Source: Diphasiastrum complanatum
Lineage: Eukaryota; Streptophyta; Lycopodiopsida; Lycopodiales; Lycopodiaceae
Reading direction: 5' to 3'
Length of the DNA stretch: 64,000 nt
Assembly: GCA_029204225.1 (NCBI GenBank)
Contig: CM055102.1
Span: forward strand, 3,714,827 to 3,778,826
Each line of letters begins with the position of its first letter. Within the stretch, counting starts at the first letter, position 1. The notes below the pieces were generated by a model. The model did not search any database. It was not told where the DNA came from and saw nothing but the letters and a program-made list of their open reading frames with translations. The translations under genes and the position numbers were made by a program. Positions 24,756 through 34,448 of the stretch are shown here, one piece after another.

Positions 24756-27700
24756 CTCTCTCTCTCTCTCTCGCCCACCGCACCCTTTTCAGCAGAGGCC
24801 GGTTCGAACCGGTCACCTACGATTCATTGGTTCGAACCACGTTTCACGGTTCGAACTGCGGTTCGATGTAACTTTGCCTCCCAAGTTTGTGAGAAGAGAG
24901 GAGGCAGATGAAAGGTCAAGAGACTCCTTCCATAACTTACGCTTCTTGAACCATAACTTACGCTTCTTTCCAACTTTTTGATTGCAATGAAAATGACGAA
25001 AAGTACCATCTCTTTATGGCACAAGAATCATAGTTCTTCATGGATGATGCTTGGTACTTAGATTCTGGTCACACATTACCTCAAGGAAGGAATGGTTTAG
25101 GTTATAGAGAGCCAATTAGGACTCCTCCAGACTACGGCTTCTTAAGGGACATTTCGTCATGTCCTTGCATTAGTATGGTCTCTTTAGGGCCTTTGATATC
25201 AAATGTACCTTCAACCTAAAAAGTTGTGAGTCTTAAAACTAAGCAGTTTACTCTTCTGCATGGAACTATGTATCGAACAAGATCTCAAGATGTTTCGCTT
25301 TAAATGAATTAGGAAGGTGGCCACAACTTTAATAACATTATCAAACTTGGTGCAAGAAATGAATTTGTAGACACTTATATTGATATGCGAGGCAAAATTT
25401 GTGATCAAGGTTTTTTAATTCAATTTGACATAGGATCCTTACACAAATCCCAAATTCAACTCATGTCAAAAAGTAAAGGTTGAGCACAACCAGTCTAGAA
25501 TTGGTACACAGTTGAGATGGCTGATGGAAAGGTAAAAGGGTGGGTTATGAGGGTTGTCGATATTTTTTCCTACAAATTCAAAGGGCATAGAGAGATCGAA
25601 TTTTTGTCATCGATCGACTCGATATGATGTTGCCTTGGGCGACGTGATGCAGAAGCCCCACATCTTTAGAGATACTAGTTTGTATTTTTCAATGTTGATA
25701 GGCTTCTGTGAAATTCAGGCATAACACTTTCTACTTTTTGCAAGCATTCAATCATCCATCACATCGTAGAGTTTTATACACTCATCAAAGAGAAAAGCTT
25801 GGAAATTCATCATCATTTTGTCGTATTCTGAATGAGAATGAATGATAATGAGAGAGATGAAGTTAGATGGTATCTCCTCATATATGGTCACATTACTTGA
25901 CAACTATGTAGAACTAGATTTGATTGAGTTATATTACTTGAGGCACTCCGGCCTGGTTGACTTTTAAAATGTCAAAAGTATAATTGATGAGCACATTTAA
26001 TAATTACCATGTGGTGCATCTAGAACACTCTTGATGACATAAGTATTCGCAGTCACAGTAGTAGCTTATATTTGTTGATGTTGTGGCACTATTGTTGGCA
26101 ACTTTTTTCGAGTGACCATGGATGTCAAAACATATTTCCAATAGTTCCCCTTGATCGAACATCCGTGATCTAAAGCTCACTGCTAACTAATTCTCAAATG
26201 TCCATGGTAGTGATGAGTCTTCTTTGTTGCATCTTCGTGACTGGTGCACAATCTGTGTCTAGACAAGATAAACTTTTATGTTTCTTCATGGAGTTCATCT
26301 TTTAGTCCAATAATGAGGTTAAGAGATCTCTCTCACCCTTTAGAAGATTAGCCCCACATTTTTATGCAAAATACTTAAAATGGAGATTCTTCTTCAGAAA
26401 AAGGTTTATTGCAACCTCTTTCTTTTCTTCACTTTTTTTTGTGATTATCGGGATCAAAGTCTGATTCATGGCAATACTTGTCCAATTGCGCATTGATACG
26501 TGGTAAACCTATTATTGATCCATAACAACCACTTTAATTAAGTCTACTCAGGACCATAGTTTCATTGAAACATGTTTCATTCAATGAAACTCTATTTCAA
26601 AACAGTCTGTATGAAACAGATTTTCGTTGAATGAAACAACTGAAAAAAAACCCCTAATTTTGTTTTGTTTTGTTTTTTTTTAAAATTTAATTTGCTTTGC
26701 TCAAAATTCTTTGCTTCTGACTGTAGCTTGGGTTCTTGCCTTTTGAAGAGCCACTCAAATGCAGCTTTGAAACAAAAAAAATTTCGTGGTCACATAGATA
26801 TATATTCTCTTGTAATGACTGCACCTTTCAGACTCAGACTCAGATGCTTGTTGCCACTTGAAGATACACCACGACTCATGCTTCATAAACACATATTGTT
26901 GCCTCATAAAGCACAAATTTTTGGTTGCTATTGGAGTCCACCCAAATTAGGAGTCTTGATACGAAACTTAACTGAACAATGAACATCGCGCATCCTGGAT
27001 GGCTCATAACATAAAAATTTATGGTGCGAATCAGCAGAAGAGTGGAAGTTTTTTCATCTTACCCACGGACAAAAGATGAGCATGAACTGACAATTTATTG
27101 CTTTGTTTCCTGGAGTATGCTGCTGAGGATATAACTTTCAAATAGTGCATATCAGTCGCTGAGTACTGGGAAGTATCATCTTTGAGAAATTTCAAGTGCC
27201 CTTGATCTTGATTGACTTAGAGCGGAGCCCCCCTTGCTCTTAGTGCTGTTACCTTTGGATTTTTCAACCCTGGCGTCTACAGTTTGTGTGTTGGAGAATG
27301 AGAAAGAAAAAATGATATACGACCATGAGAAAATAGCGGTGCCTCTCTGAATTAGGGGGAATGAGGAAGAAAACTTTCCTTGGCAGTCGTAACAATTTTT
27401 TTTGATCTAACTATTATGGAGAATACCTTTTGAATACCTTATGAGCACTGCGTAGCAGTTCCTCTATTTTACGGAAGTGATACTTAACCCTTTGTAAAAA
27501 AGCGTATTTTTTTTTGAGGGCATTGTTCCGGAACGTTCCGTTCCGGAACGGGCAACTAAGGATTAGATTGTATATAACTTTTTCAATTTTAGGAACAGTA
27601 TTATAATTCACAATAAGTGAGTTATGTGGCATGTAATTCATCTTAGGATTGTGTTCCTAACTTTGTGGAAATATGTTATGTTTGTCAATAAGAAGAGGGA

Positions 27701-27939
27701 CTTTGTTCAGAGCAGAAATTGGATATATAGTTCATATAGCGCTAGTTGAGAGAGCAAGACCAGATTTTTAGAAACTCATTACTCTCATGGCCTAAGTTCA
27801 AGTAATCTAGATGAGGTTACAATATTAAGGGCTTTTCTAGGTTCAACTAGTTTGAGCTAGATCAACATAATTTGAATGTCTCAGCTTGATGTACTTGATG
27901 TATATCGTTTTCTTCTATTTGCTTCACATGTGATGTTTT

Positions 27940-28018
<79 letters not shown>

Positions 28019-28851
28019 TATATATATACACATATATATATATATACACATATATATATATATATATATATATCATAGCTCCCGCGGTACTGGGTACCGC
28101 GGATCCCGGTACCGCGGGACCATACTGGTACCACGGTACCATGTTGGTACCGCGGTACCACAATATAATAATTTATTTAATATTTAATATTTTTTTAATT
28201 TTTTTTTACCTAAACCTACCCGCCCCCCTTGCATTTCATCTGAAATTTTTTTGCGCCCTCCTCCGCCCTAGTTGCTCTCTGTGATTGTTAAGGTATTCAA
28301 ATAGACGGAGTCGATCATCCCGAAGAAGTTTGACCAAGGCATATGGAGGGAAAGAAACATGTGCTTCTGGAGTGTCTGGAGTCAAGGGAATAGCTACAGT
28401 AGTTTCACTATTATCAAGAATAGGGTTTGATGGGGAGATAGGAACTGCAACAGGCATAGAAGGAGAAGGGGTAGGCGGATCTGGCTGTAAGGAAGATGCT
28501 GAAGTCATGCTGGAAACGGAGGATGGTTCAGGAGTAGAGGCAACGGCTCCTTTGCGACGTGGCATATCTTATTGCGATGGAGGAGGGCGCTCAAACCTGC
28601 AGAAGTACAGATAAGCAATAGCTAGGGCACACATGCAGCGGTAGGGCACCAGAAGTGGACAACGATGGAGCAGTCGCGATGGGCAGCGATGGAGCAGATC
28701 TGCAACAACAGGGTAGATCAGCGATGGAGGGAAAGGTTAGAGTAGCGATGGAGGGCCAGCAGCTCAGGGTAGAGTAGCGATGGAGGCCCAGCAGGGCAGT
28801 GATGGAGGGCCAGCAGCAACAGCGATGGAGGCATCCGCCATCCCTGGCCGC

Positions 28852-28917
<66 letters not shown>

Positions 28918-29017
28918 TATTAATGTCTTTTCCATGTCATAAGGCATATAAGATTGATCAGTACATCAAAAAGATGGAAACTAGACGGATCGATGGCCAG
29001 CAGATCGCGGCCAGGGG

Positions 29018-29083
<66 letters not shown>

Positions 29084-32000
29084 TGATAAGGGTTATCCAT
29101 TTAAGCAAGGGATGAAAAGACTTTGAATTATCCTAGATGGTAGTAGTTTTTTCCTCGGTTGTTTTAGCTTTTGTTATGTTCACAAATGATCAATCTTAGA
29201 ATTCAATGGGGACTTGGGAGCATTTACCAGCTTAAACATAAGATGTAATTGCTCAAATAATGCTCGATGTATTGACATGAATTGGAGCTAAAATAATGCC
29301 TAGGGAAATCACCTTATGTACTGATACAATAAAAAGCCTAACATGCTTTGCTCATCTGGAACACAAATTAATAAACCAGGCCAGGGTGAAGCCATCCCAA
29401 TCAATCGGGAGACAAAACGTGATACATCACCCACAACTTCACCAAGTCTGTGTCCGGTGTTATATATCATTGAACTTGCTTTGAAGGAGGGGATGTCTTG
29501 GGAACGCATTCCCATATTCTGTGCATCACGTTCCTGTACTCACATCTCCAAAGTGGGCCTACTGTCTGGGTCGGAATGATATCATAGTTTTAGTCTTAGG
29601 GTTATTGTCAACTATCACCAATTCGAGCGATCATGGCCTCATGTGAGAGGGTGATTGGTTAATTTGTGTAAGGAGGGACCAGGGTATCTCAAAGGAAGTT
29701 ACTAGTACCATTGAGCTGGGGCATAGATCTCAATTGTCTCCAACCCTCGAGCCTAATACACAAATTAGTTTGAGCTGGTTTTCTAGCAGGGAGTTAAATG
29801 AGGCACAGATTAGGGAATGTCCTATAAGACATCATGTTATTTGCGGATGATGTTGTCATTTTTGTTGCACTGGTCAATTCTTACAAGATGAGTCTACATA
29901 TGAATGTCAAAAAAGACCGAAATCATGCTCTTTAACACATGTAGTGCTTTTACAGATACGCAGTCTTTCACACTCAGTGACCAACAGCTGATGTGCTTTC
30001 ATCATGTACATATCTAGGAGTGCTTGTTACATGCTCTAGATGACCAGCAATTGGGTTGTTGTGGATGCAAGATTTTGTTACAAAGCTCCTCATAAACTGG
30101 ATGCGAGCCTTGCCATCTCTTTTCAGAAAAATATCTGCAAGGGTGTTCTTATATCTATTTGTGAAAATAGAATGTATCTGAATTCACAAATTTGAAGTGA
30201 GAAGTCAAAGATGTTATAAGGTAAAGCTTACAAACGATATGCATGCAACCAAAAAACTCAAAAGGATCAAAATCAAAACAATAACATACAATTCAATAAA
30301 CAAAAAATCTTAGAAAAACATCATTGCTTACGACTCATCCGTAACCAACCATAAGTTGCTAACTGGGTTTTGAAAGAATCCGCAAGAGTGTACTTATCAT
30401 ACATTTGGGACAGAATTATAATCTACCTCCTAAGACTCTGCATAGTTGTAATTTAACTTTTCTCCACTTTTACACCATCGATTCAAGTTTTCTTGAGAGA
30501 TTTATTCCTCTTATCATAGTTGCAGCCCACGATCCAGATCGTGTTCTGGACATTAGAGTTAGGTTTTTCTGGAAGGAGAACTCAATTTTTTTTTCTAACT
30601 TTTTCTTGAAAATCAGGAAAATTGTGAAAAAAATTAGCTAACTGAAAATAGATCTAGATACCCAATCGTAAAAGATCAATGTGAATGTATAAAATCTCAT
30701 TACATCGGTGATGGATTTATTTATCATGTAGATGGCCAGAGATGAAAAAGACATGGGCAACAATAACTCCTAGAGGTTAATTATGATCATGTTGTAAATT
30801 CTGAAACCAAGACATGGATAAATGAGCTAACTCTTTTCTGTGAACTTGGATCCAATAGGAGGTTGAAATTCAGCCATACACAACCTGTGACCAATCCTTG
30901 ACTTTAGCTCCTAAAACCATTCTATGGCTGTTGTGATGTTCAGAGGCCTGAGGTAGCCCTTATAGCTAAATTTCAGTCCAAAAGACCACACTTCTAAAAG
31001 GTTGAGTTATTGCCCTTAAAGAGAAATTGACATGTCTCCATCACACTCGTTTGTGTGACGATTGAAGGAGAAGTCTCTCCCTTAAACTGGTGTTAAGTCT
31101 AATAGCAGTAGGTTAGGTAGATGTACTTATATGAACCCACGGCATGACTCTTGCAATAAATGTAATGTATTGTACACTAAGTGGATGAGCTGTCAACTAG
31201 TAATTAATGGTTGGCATGTTGGTTAAAAAACAAAAGATTACAATATTGCTCACCTAAAGAGAGGTTACAACCTCACTATTGCACATTGAAAGTGGTGCTC
31301 AATTTACTTGGGCCATTCGCTTTGATTTATGCAATACCTATCACTAAGACTGATGATGTAGCTCAGTCAATTGTTCCAGCGTTTGGCTCAAAGTATGCAC
31401 AATTGTGTCAGGCCACAGTATCCATGTAAGCCAAATTCCATCAACATATTATATGACTTTGGTTTATTTATATACTAAACATTATATGCCAACTAAACTA
31501 TGAAGAAAATTTCGAACCATTTGTGTTCCCAAAAGAAATAAAAAAATGTGAAATATGGGTCCTGGATGACTGACAATCTGGAACAAGTGTTCCAGATCTT
31601 TTTTGCAACGGATCACGATCTGCTGCAACTACGTCCTCTATGTAGCAATATTTTTGTATGTGATTCTTGCATCAACTCATCCCATCTAGCCTAACACCCT
31701 CTTTGGTCAGGCTACTTACAAATTTGCATACATACATGCATTTACTTACCAAAAATTGGAATATATCCAATCCAAAGATATGCTTTGAGCTTAGAACTTA
31801 TACATACAACCAAACAAATCGAGAAAAGCCATATCAACCCAACAATAAGAAAAAAAAACATAGCCAGCAAGCTTCAGGTATACTCTAATATCACCCAAGC
31901 ATAAGCTTCTATGTAGGTTTTGAGAGAACTCGCTTTCTCTTGGGTAGTGCTAAACGAAGTAACAGATAGCCAATGAGAACAGATTAAGAAGAGAACAAAA

Positions 32001-32490
32001 AGAAACTAGAAACTAAAGCCGACAACAATGATTTCAGATGGTAAAGAAGAGTTTCTAAAAAATAGACAAAAAAAACACCTGCTCCTTAGCTCCCCAATAA
32101 CTTCTATGATTGACCATTGTAAACATATCAAAAGTTAAAATAACCAAGAAAATTCCACTAGCATCTAGAAGGGTTCAAAAGAAATTCACGACTCCCTCAA
32201 AAGTGTAACCCTGATCAGTTACAAAACAGCTTAATTACTTAACTAGTTTATAGAAACAATCTTGTTTAAAAAAGCTCTCTGTGGGTTATGGGTTATCAAG
32301 TTCCATATTTTATTGAGACGTAATGTTTCTATCTTCCAAGTCTGTTATGACATTGACTAGTATATGTGTTTCCGTTTGTTGGTTGATGATGATGATGTGC
32401 GCAGCTGGCCCACAAGCAGCATGTTTGGGATGCGCAGGGTTTGCAGCCTTCTCTGTGGTTATTGAAAAAATATTCGATCGGCATACCTGA
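16086..32490 (+). CDS. TIM22: Mitochondrial inner-membrane translocase subunit TIM22, four exons
   Basis: The spliced frame uses 16086-16278, 16826-17016, 17624-17696 and 32405-32490 (543 bases, 180 residues plus TGA). All junctions are GT-AG with phases 1, 0 and 1. TIM22 forms the channel that inserts multi-spanning carrier proteins into the mitochondrial inner membrane. The N-terminus (1-45) is Ser/acidic and variable. Four hydrophobic segments follow: [15 protein letters not shown] (about 63-80), the [20 protein letters not shown] segment (about 105-128), [20 protein letters not shown] (about 135-154) and the final [15 protein letters not shown] segment (about 161-175), with the ending DRHT typical of plant TIM22. 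Length agrees with plant homologues of about 170-180 residues. GTG at 16080 could extend the frame by two codons, but ATG at 16086 is preferred. The third intron, 14708 bp, is the notable oddity. One residue, Ala153, is made by the split codon where relatives usually have Gly. Confidence 0.93.
16826..17016 (+). CDS. TIM22: TIM22 exon 2
   Basis: The acceptor is TTTAG before 16826; the donor is AAG|GTACAC at 17017, phase 0. The exon encodes membrane segments 1 and 2, with the Gly-rich GGGMGVFMG motif and the SGTEC motif. Confidence 0.92.
17624..17696 (+). CDS. TIM22: TIM22 exon 3
   Basis: The acceptor is GTGCAG before 17624; the donor is CGAG|GTATTG at 17697, phase 1. The 73-base exon encodes [19 protein letters not shown] and the start of the SAR motif (membrane segment 3). 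Confidence 0.9.
18376..19047. mobile_element. Short inverted-repeat element (MITE-like) with GC-rich core
   Basis: The left end CATAGTTGCAC (18376-18386) is the exact complement of the right end GTGCAACTATG (19037-19047). GTTAGT flanks both sides (18370-18375 and 19048-19053). Just inside each end, variants of GCGTTTC and CGTTTCGGAAACG recur, as in subterminal repeats of non-autonomous DNA transposons. The core includes an extremely G/C-rich tract (18630-18730) and long A runs. No transposase is encoded. The 6-bp flank duplication does not decide a superfamily. Confidence 0.65.
19370..19740 (+). pseudogene. LINE reverse-transcriptase fragment
   Basis: The frame reads [20 protein letters not shown], followed by [17 protein letters not shown], paralogous to [20 protein letters not shown] and [11 protein letters not shown] of the LINE at 22079-24706. 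The 130 bases upstream weakly match the preceding part of the same domain. Frameshifts follow YCCF. It is an older relative of the larger LINE copy. Confidence 0.7.
20455..20570. repeat. TTCGAA/TTTGAA palindrome cluster
   Basis: Within 115 bases the sequence contains GGTTTGAACC, AGTTCGAATT, GGTTTGAATC and GGTTCGAACC, all near self-complementary 10-mers. A similar cluster lies at 24793-24868. I see no tRNA around them. Confidence 0.6.
20650..21010 (+). repeat. Diverged direct repeat, two copies of about 100 bp
   Basis: The segment near 20655-20785 (ttggagaaggctaaag ... gagtataattgaggt) recurs at about 20920-21008. The copies share 'gatgagtac', 'ctgcttgctaag' or 'atgcttgctaag', and 'agtataattgaggt'. 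Confidence 0.55.
21206..21445. repeat. Long near-perfect inverted repeat (hairpin), 110-base arms
   Basis: The arm 21206-21315 pairs with 21339-21445 across a 23-base loop. Only two mismatches and one small indel are apparent; for example 'ttgtaggttgtagagatgg' at 21339 is the complement of 'ccatctctacaacctacaa' at 21297-21315. Weaker complementarity continues outward on both sides. A transcript through it, such as the TIM22 pre-mRNA, would fold into a long double-stranded stem. It could be a young foldback element or a small-RNA source; no coding content is seen. Confidence 0.85.
22015..22057 (+). repeat. (TC)n microsatellite left of the LINE
   Basis: A TC tract of about 43 bp lies directly upstream of the LINE's first legible codons. 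It is matched by another TC tract at the LINE's right end. Confidence 0.9.
22079..24706 (+). pseudogene. 5'-truncated LINE (non-LTR retrotransposon) with RT and C-terminal Cys/His domain
   Basis: The frame starts inside the pre-RT region ([20 protein letters not shown]). RT blocks follow: [54 protein letters not shown] and the catalytic YADD near 23051. A connection domain and a C-terminal segment with [17 protein letters not shown] and RCP come next, the Cys/His ending of many LINEs. Lesions are few: TAG at 22799-22801, frameshifts near 23095 and 23380, and TGA at 23968-23970. The endonuclease half is absent, typical of incomplete target-primed reverse transcription. The clade is unresolved; the motifs resemble the jockey/I-like side rather than plant L1. 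It lies in sense orientation in TIM22 intron 3. Confidence 0.9.
24707..24772 (+). repeat. (TC)n microsatellite right of the LINE
   Basis: A 66-bp TC tract, interrupted once near 24753, begins at the end of the LINE 3' UTR. Confidence 0.9.
24793..24868. repeat. GGTTCGAACC palindrome cluster
   Basis: Four copies or variants occur within 76 bases (CCGGTTCGAACCGG, TTGGTTCGAACCA, CGGTTCGAACTG, CGGTTCGATG). The core is fully self-complementary. It resembles the T-loop of tRNA genes but no tRNA fold surrounds it. Confidence 0.65.
24960..25680 (+). pseudogene. Faint retrotransposon protease remnants
   Basis: Near 25000-25080 one frame reads HLFMAQES, a stop, then [11 protein letters not shown], which resembles the copia gag-protease junction with the D-S-G site. 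Near 25515-25640 another frame reads [18 protein letters not shown], which resembles the flap-side part of a gypsy protease. Neither is supported by neighbouring domains, so both are tentative. Confidence 0.3.
26559..26632. repeat. GTTTCATT/AATGAAAC inverted-repeat cluster
   Basis: Four or more alternating copies of GTTTCATT and its complement occur within 75 bases, beginning right after CATA. The segment can form several alternative small hairpins. Confidence 0.6.
27522..27552. repeat. GTTCCGGAAC / GGAACGTTCC palindrome cluster
   Basis: Overlapping perfect palindromes GTTCCGGAAC, GGAACGTTCC and TTCCGGAA occupy about 30 bases in otherwise AT-rich sequence. Confidence 0.7.
27944..28072. repeat. 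(TA)n/TATACA microsatellite
   Basis: About 130 bases of TA repeats with regularly spaced CACA interruptions (tatatacacatata). The Tyr-Ile frames read from it are not genes. Confidence 0.9.
28079..28160. repeat. GGTACCGCGG palindrome cluster
   Basis: Directly after the TA tract, GGTACC occurs five times and CCGCGG or its variants four times in 80 bases, giving nested palindromes such as GGTACCGCGGTACC. The jump from pure AT to GC-rich palindromes is abrupt. Confidence 0.75.
28236..28565 (-). CDS. Hypothetical Pro/Ser-rich frame, 109 residues
   Basis: The minus-strand frame starts [19 protein letters not shown]. It is rich in Pro, Ser and Thr for about 75 residues, then ends in a charged segment, [20 protein letters not shown], with a basic tail. 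I do not recognise it. Upstream (28600-28850) are repeats of the phrase CCTCCATCGCT and a TC tract in its sense orientation, like a plant 5' leader. It may be the first exon of an antisense gene, a transposon gene fragment or chance. It lies wholly inside TIM22 intron 3. Confidence 0.25.
   Translation of the reverse strand: MPRRKGAVASTPEPSSVSSMTSASSLQPDPPTPSPSMPVAVPISPSNPILDNSETTVAIPLTPDTPEAHVSFPPYALVKLLRDDRLRLFEYLNNHREQLGRRRAQKNFR
28640..28850. repeat. Degenerate repeat around AGCGATGGAGG
   Basis: The phrase (C/T)AGCGATGGAGG(G/C)CCAGCAG and variants occur about nine times with irregular spacing; related phrases continue near 28985. Confidence 0.7.
28854..28914 (+). repeat. (GA)n microsatellite
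   Basis: 61 uninterrupted bases of GA repeat. Confidence 0.92.
29020..29081 (+). repeat. (GA)n microsatellite
   Basis: 62 uninterrupted bases of GA repeat after a short G run. A 105-base spacer separates it from the previous GA tract. Confidence 0.92.
29832..30130 (+). pseudogene. LINE reverse-transcriptase fragment (FADD region)
   Basis: The frame reads [20 protein letters not shown], then after a frameshift EIMLFNT and SCTYLGVLV. These correspond in order to [19 protein letters not shown] and SYTYLGVLF of the LINE at 22079-24706. It is a diverged relative lacking both ends. Confidence 0.65.
32405..32490 (+). CDS. TIM22: TIM22 exon 4 (terminal exon, 14.7 kb downstream)
   Basis: The acceptor is GCGCAG before 32405. 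The frame reads [20 protein letters not shown], then KIFDRHT and TGA at 32488-32490, completing membrane segment 4 and the C-terminus. It joins exon 3 in phase without lesions. It is too short to appear as an open frame by itself. An EST or RNA-seq junction 17696/32405 would prove the join. Confidence 0.88.
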
Positions 32491-33500
32491 TGATGGATAT
32501 GCTATCTTCCAGGAAAAGCTTCCTCATTTTTTGAGACTGCGTCTGACGTAGCAGCAAAAACCAGATGATAATGCATGCTTTGTTTGATATGCAATCTGGC
32601 TTATTAGATTATGTTCCTTGCAGCCAAGAATCATTTTTCTTTAACTTTGCTGTTAATTTTATGGCTGTGAGATGTTAATGAATTTACAGGAGGGCATTGC
32701 TACTCCTGTCGGCTCGAATAGTCCAGCATTACATTCTGCAAATAGAAGCAGACAATATTGAGAATAATTTTTTTGGATACCTGATCTATGTGTGGTGTTT
32801 ATTTGTCACAGCCATTCAATGAAATTTCTTCATTATTGTACTTGTGAATCATCTAGTGGATGCTCAATGATGAGACAAAATTATTGCCAAATGCAAGATT
32901 TTTTTGAAATTTTACAACCAGAAATTTAGCCATGGAGAAGCTGTATCTTCTGAATGCACGAGCAAGAAAACTTGTATATTCGAGCTTCAGTACGACTTGT
33001 TATCTTAGCCCTTGAGTTCGAGCAACAGATACATTTATACAGGAAATCTAAGGATCCAATTGCTGCTCATGGATTAACTTATTTATAGATTGAGATTTGA
33101 TCGATGGAAAACTCGTCACCTGTGCCAACAATCTCTTGAGAGAGTATGAACGCAAACAATTTCAAAGCCATGAAAAATCTGCTTATTTATAACCTTGTTT
33201 TTGCAAACTCAATTTGCGAAAACCACATCAGCACAAGTGGAGTCACCCATTTAGAAAACATCCAGTGGTTTAATAGTTCACTTTCATAATAAGTTCCCCA
33301 GCCATTTTCAGAACGAGTATTAAGTTCTAAATGACATACAAAATGTAAAATGTTAAGTACATATGAAATGACACTTGGATTAAAGAAATCCTTGGAAGTA
33401 GGTATTCATGGGAGGAACTTACAAAATATGGCAGGCTTGAGGTCTTTGATTAGTTTCAATGTCTATCCAAAAGCACAACAATGCTATTTATAGGTCTTAT
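32491..33500. other. TIM22 3' flank, no further gene seen
   Basis: The sequence after the stop codon is AT-rich with possible polyadenylation signals (for example AATAAT near 32763). A polyadenylation site within a few hundred bases is likely but not pinpointed. Nothing else is recognisable. Confidence 0.45.
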
Positions 33501-33504
33501 TAAT

Positions 33505-34074
33505 TGTTTATCAATGACCCAAAATATTGACATAACTTGATTCAATGCGATAATCTATGTATCCCGTAAGGTCATATGCAAGATTTGTCTTTTTGCACGA
33601 ATGACAAGCTGTATTGAAGGTCATCACAACAAATCAAAGCCTTAACCTACATGATTTTATTGTCATTTTCGCTTGCATCTCTTGATTTGGCAGATTAAAC
33701 TCCTGACCTCTAGTAACAAAAGGAAGTCTTATCCAACTCGCCACTTATCTGAGGATGAAAAATTACTATACTTGAAAATTTTGATAAAAACTACTTTCAA
33801 TGACAAGCTTTCTATCCCTACACATACTAGTTATGTTCATTATCATTGATCTTGCAAGACACGCCTTGGCAACTAATGTTGATGATGTTGTACTCTTATG
33901 TCCAAAGACATTGTACTTCGGGCAACCCATAATGGTTCACTTATCATTAGCTTGAAGTCATTGCTCAAAATTAGTTACACGTATACTACTTATATATATT
34001 CACATATATTTGCTTTGATTCATGGTAGCTAGTAGTAAAGAGAGTGCTATTAGGACAATACTTTTTAGCAAATG
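33505..34074. repeat. Diverged direct repeat, copy 1 of 2
   Basis: This segment matches 34449-35037 over its length (landmarks: 'aataatctatgtatccc' or 'gataatctatgtatccc', 'aaaaggaagtcttatccaac', 'gataaaaactactttcaatg', 'tgctattaggacaatac'). A short frame, NVDDVVLLC, in both copies faintly resembles an RT catalytic motif, but nothing around it supports RT. Confidence 0.75.
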
Positions 34075-34080
34075 ACAAAC

Positions 34081-34225
34081 CTTTGAATGTTCATGTCTTT
34101 GCAATTTTGTTATTGGATTCTTTTTATCAACGTGTTACCATGATCACCCATACCTTTGAATGTTCATATGTCTCTACAAGCTCATTTTGGATTCTCTTTG
34201 TCAACGCATTGCCATGATCTCATAT
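34081..34225. repeat. Short tandem pair, about 70 bp
   Basis: The phrase from 'ctttgaatgttcat' to 'ccatgatc' occurs twice, at about 34081-34145 and 34152-34220, between the two large repeat copies. Confidence 0.6.
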
Positions 34226-34448
34226 AGGCTTATTGGAATCAAAACAGACCTTCTAATGAGTAGGTGGAGTCGAATGTATCGCATAACTACATTAAAAATT
34301 GCCCGCTTTTGTTCAACCCATGTTGTGTCATGCATCATAACTTGTTTATTATCAGCTTTAACTCACACGCCCAAGGTTTTGATTGGATAAAATTTTAAAT
34401 CAACATACAAGAGAAAAAAATCACAACAATTGCATTAAGGTCATTGAT

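Larger units (their letters stand above)
17697..32404 (+). other. TIM22 intron 3, 14.7 kb, filled with repeats
   Basis: The intron holds a 672-bp inverted-repeat element, two LINE fragments plus a long LINE, a 240-bp hairpin, several palindrome-rich clusters, TA, TC and GA microsatellites and a Pro-rich antisense frame. Stretches not listed separately (17700-18370, 19050-19370, 19740-20450, 25650-26550, 26650-27500, 27560-27940, 29090-29830, 30130-32400) show nothing that I can name. Confidence 0.85.

Noticed and set aside
24793-24868. GGTTCGAACC motifs as tRNA genes
   Set aside because: They match the tRNA T-loop core, but there is no acceptor stem, D-arm or anticodon arm upstream, and the motif repeats four times in 76 bases.
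27862-28187. Open frames rich in Tyr-Ile across the TA tract
   Set aside because: They are translations of a TA/TATACA microsatellite.
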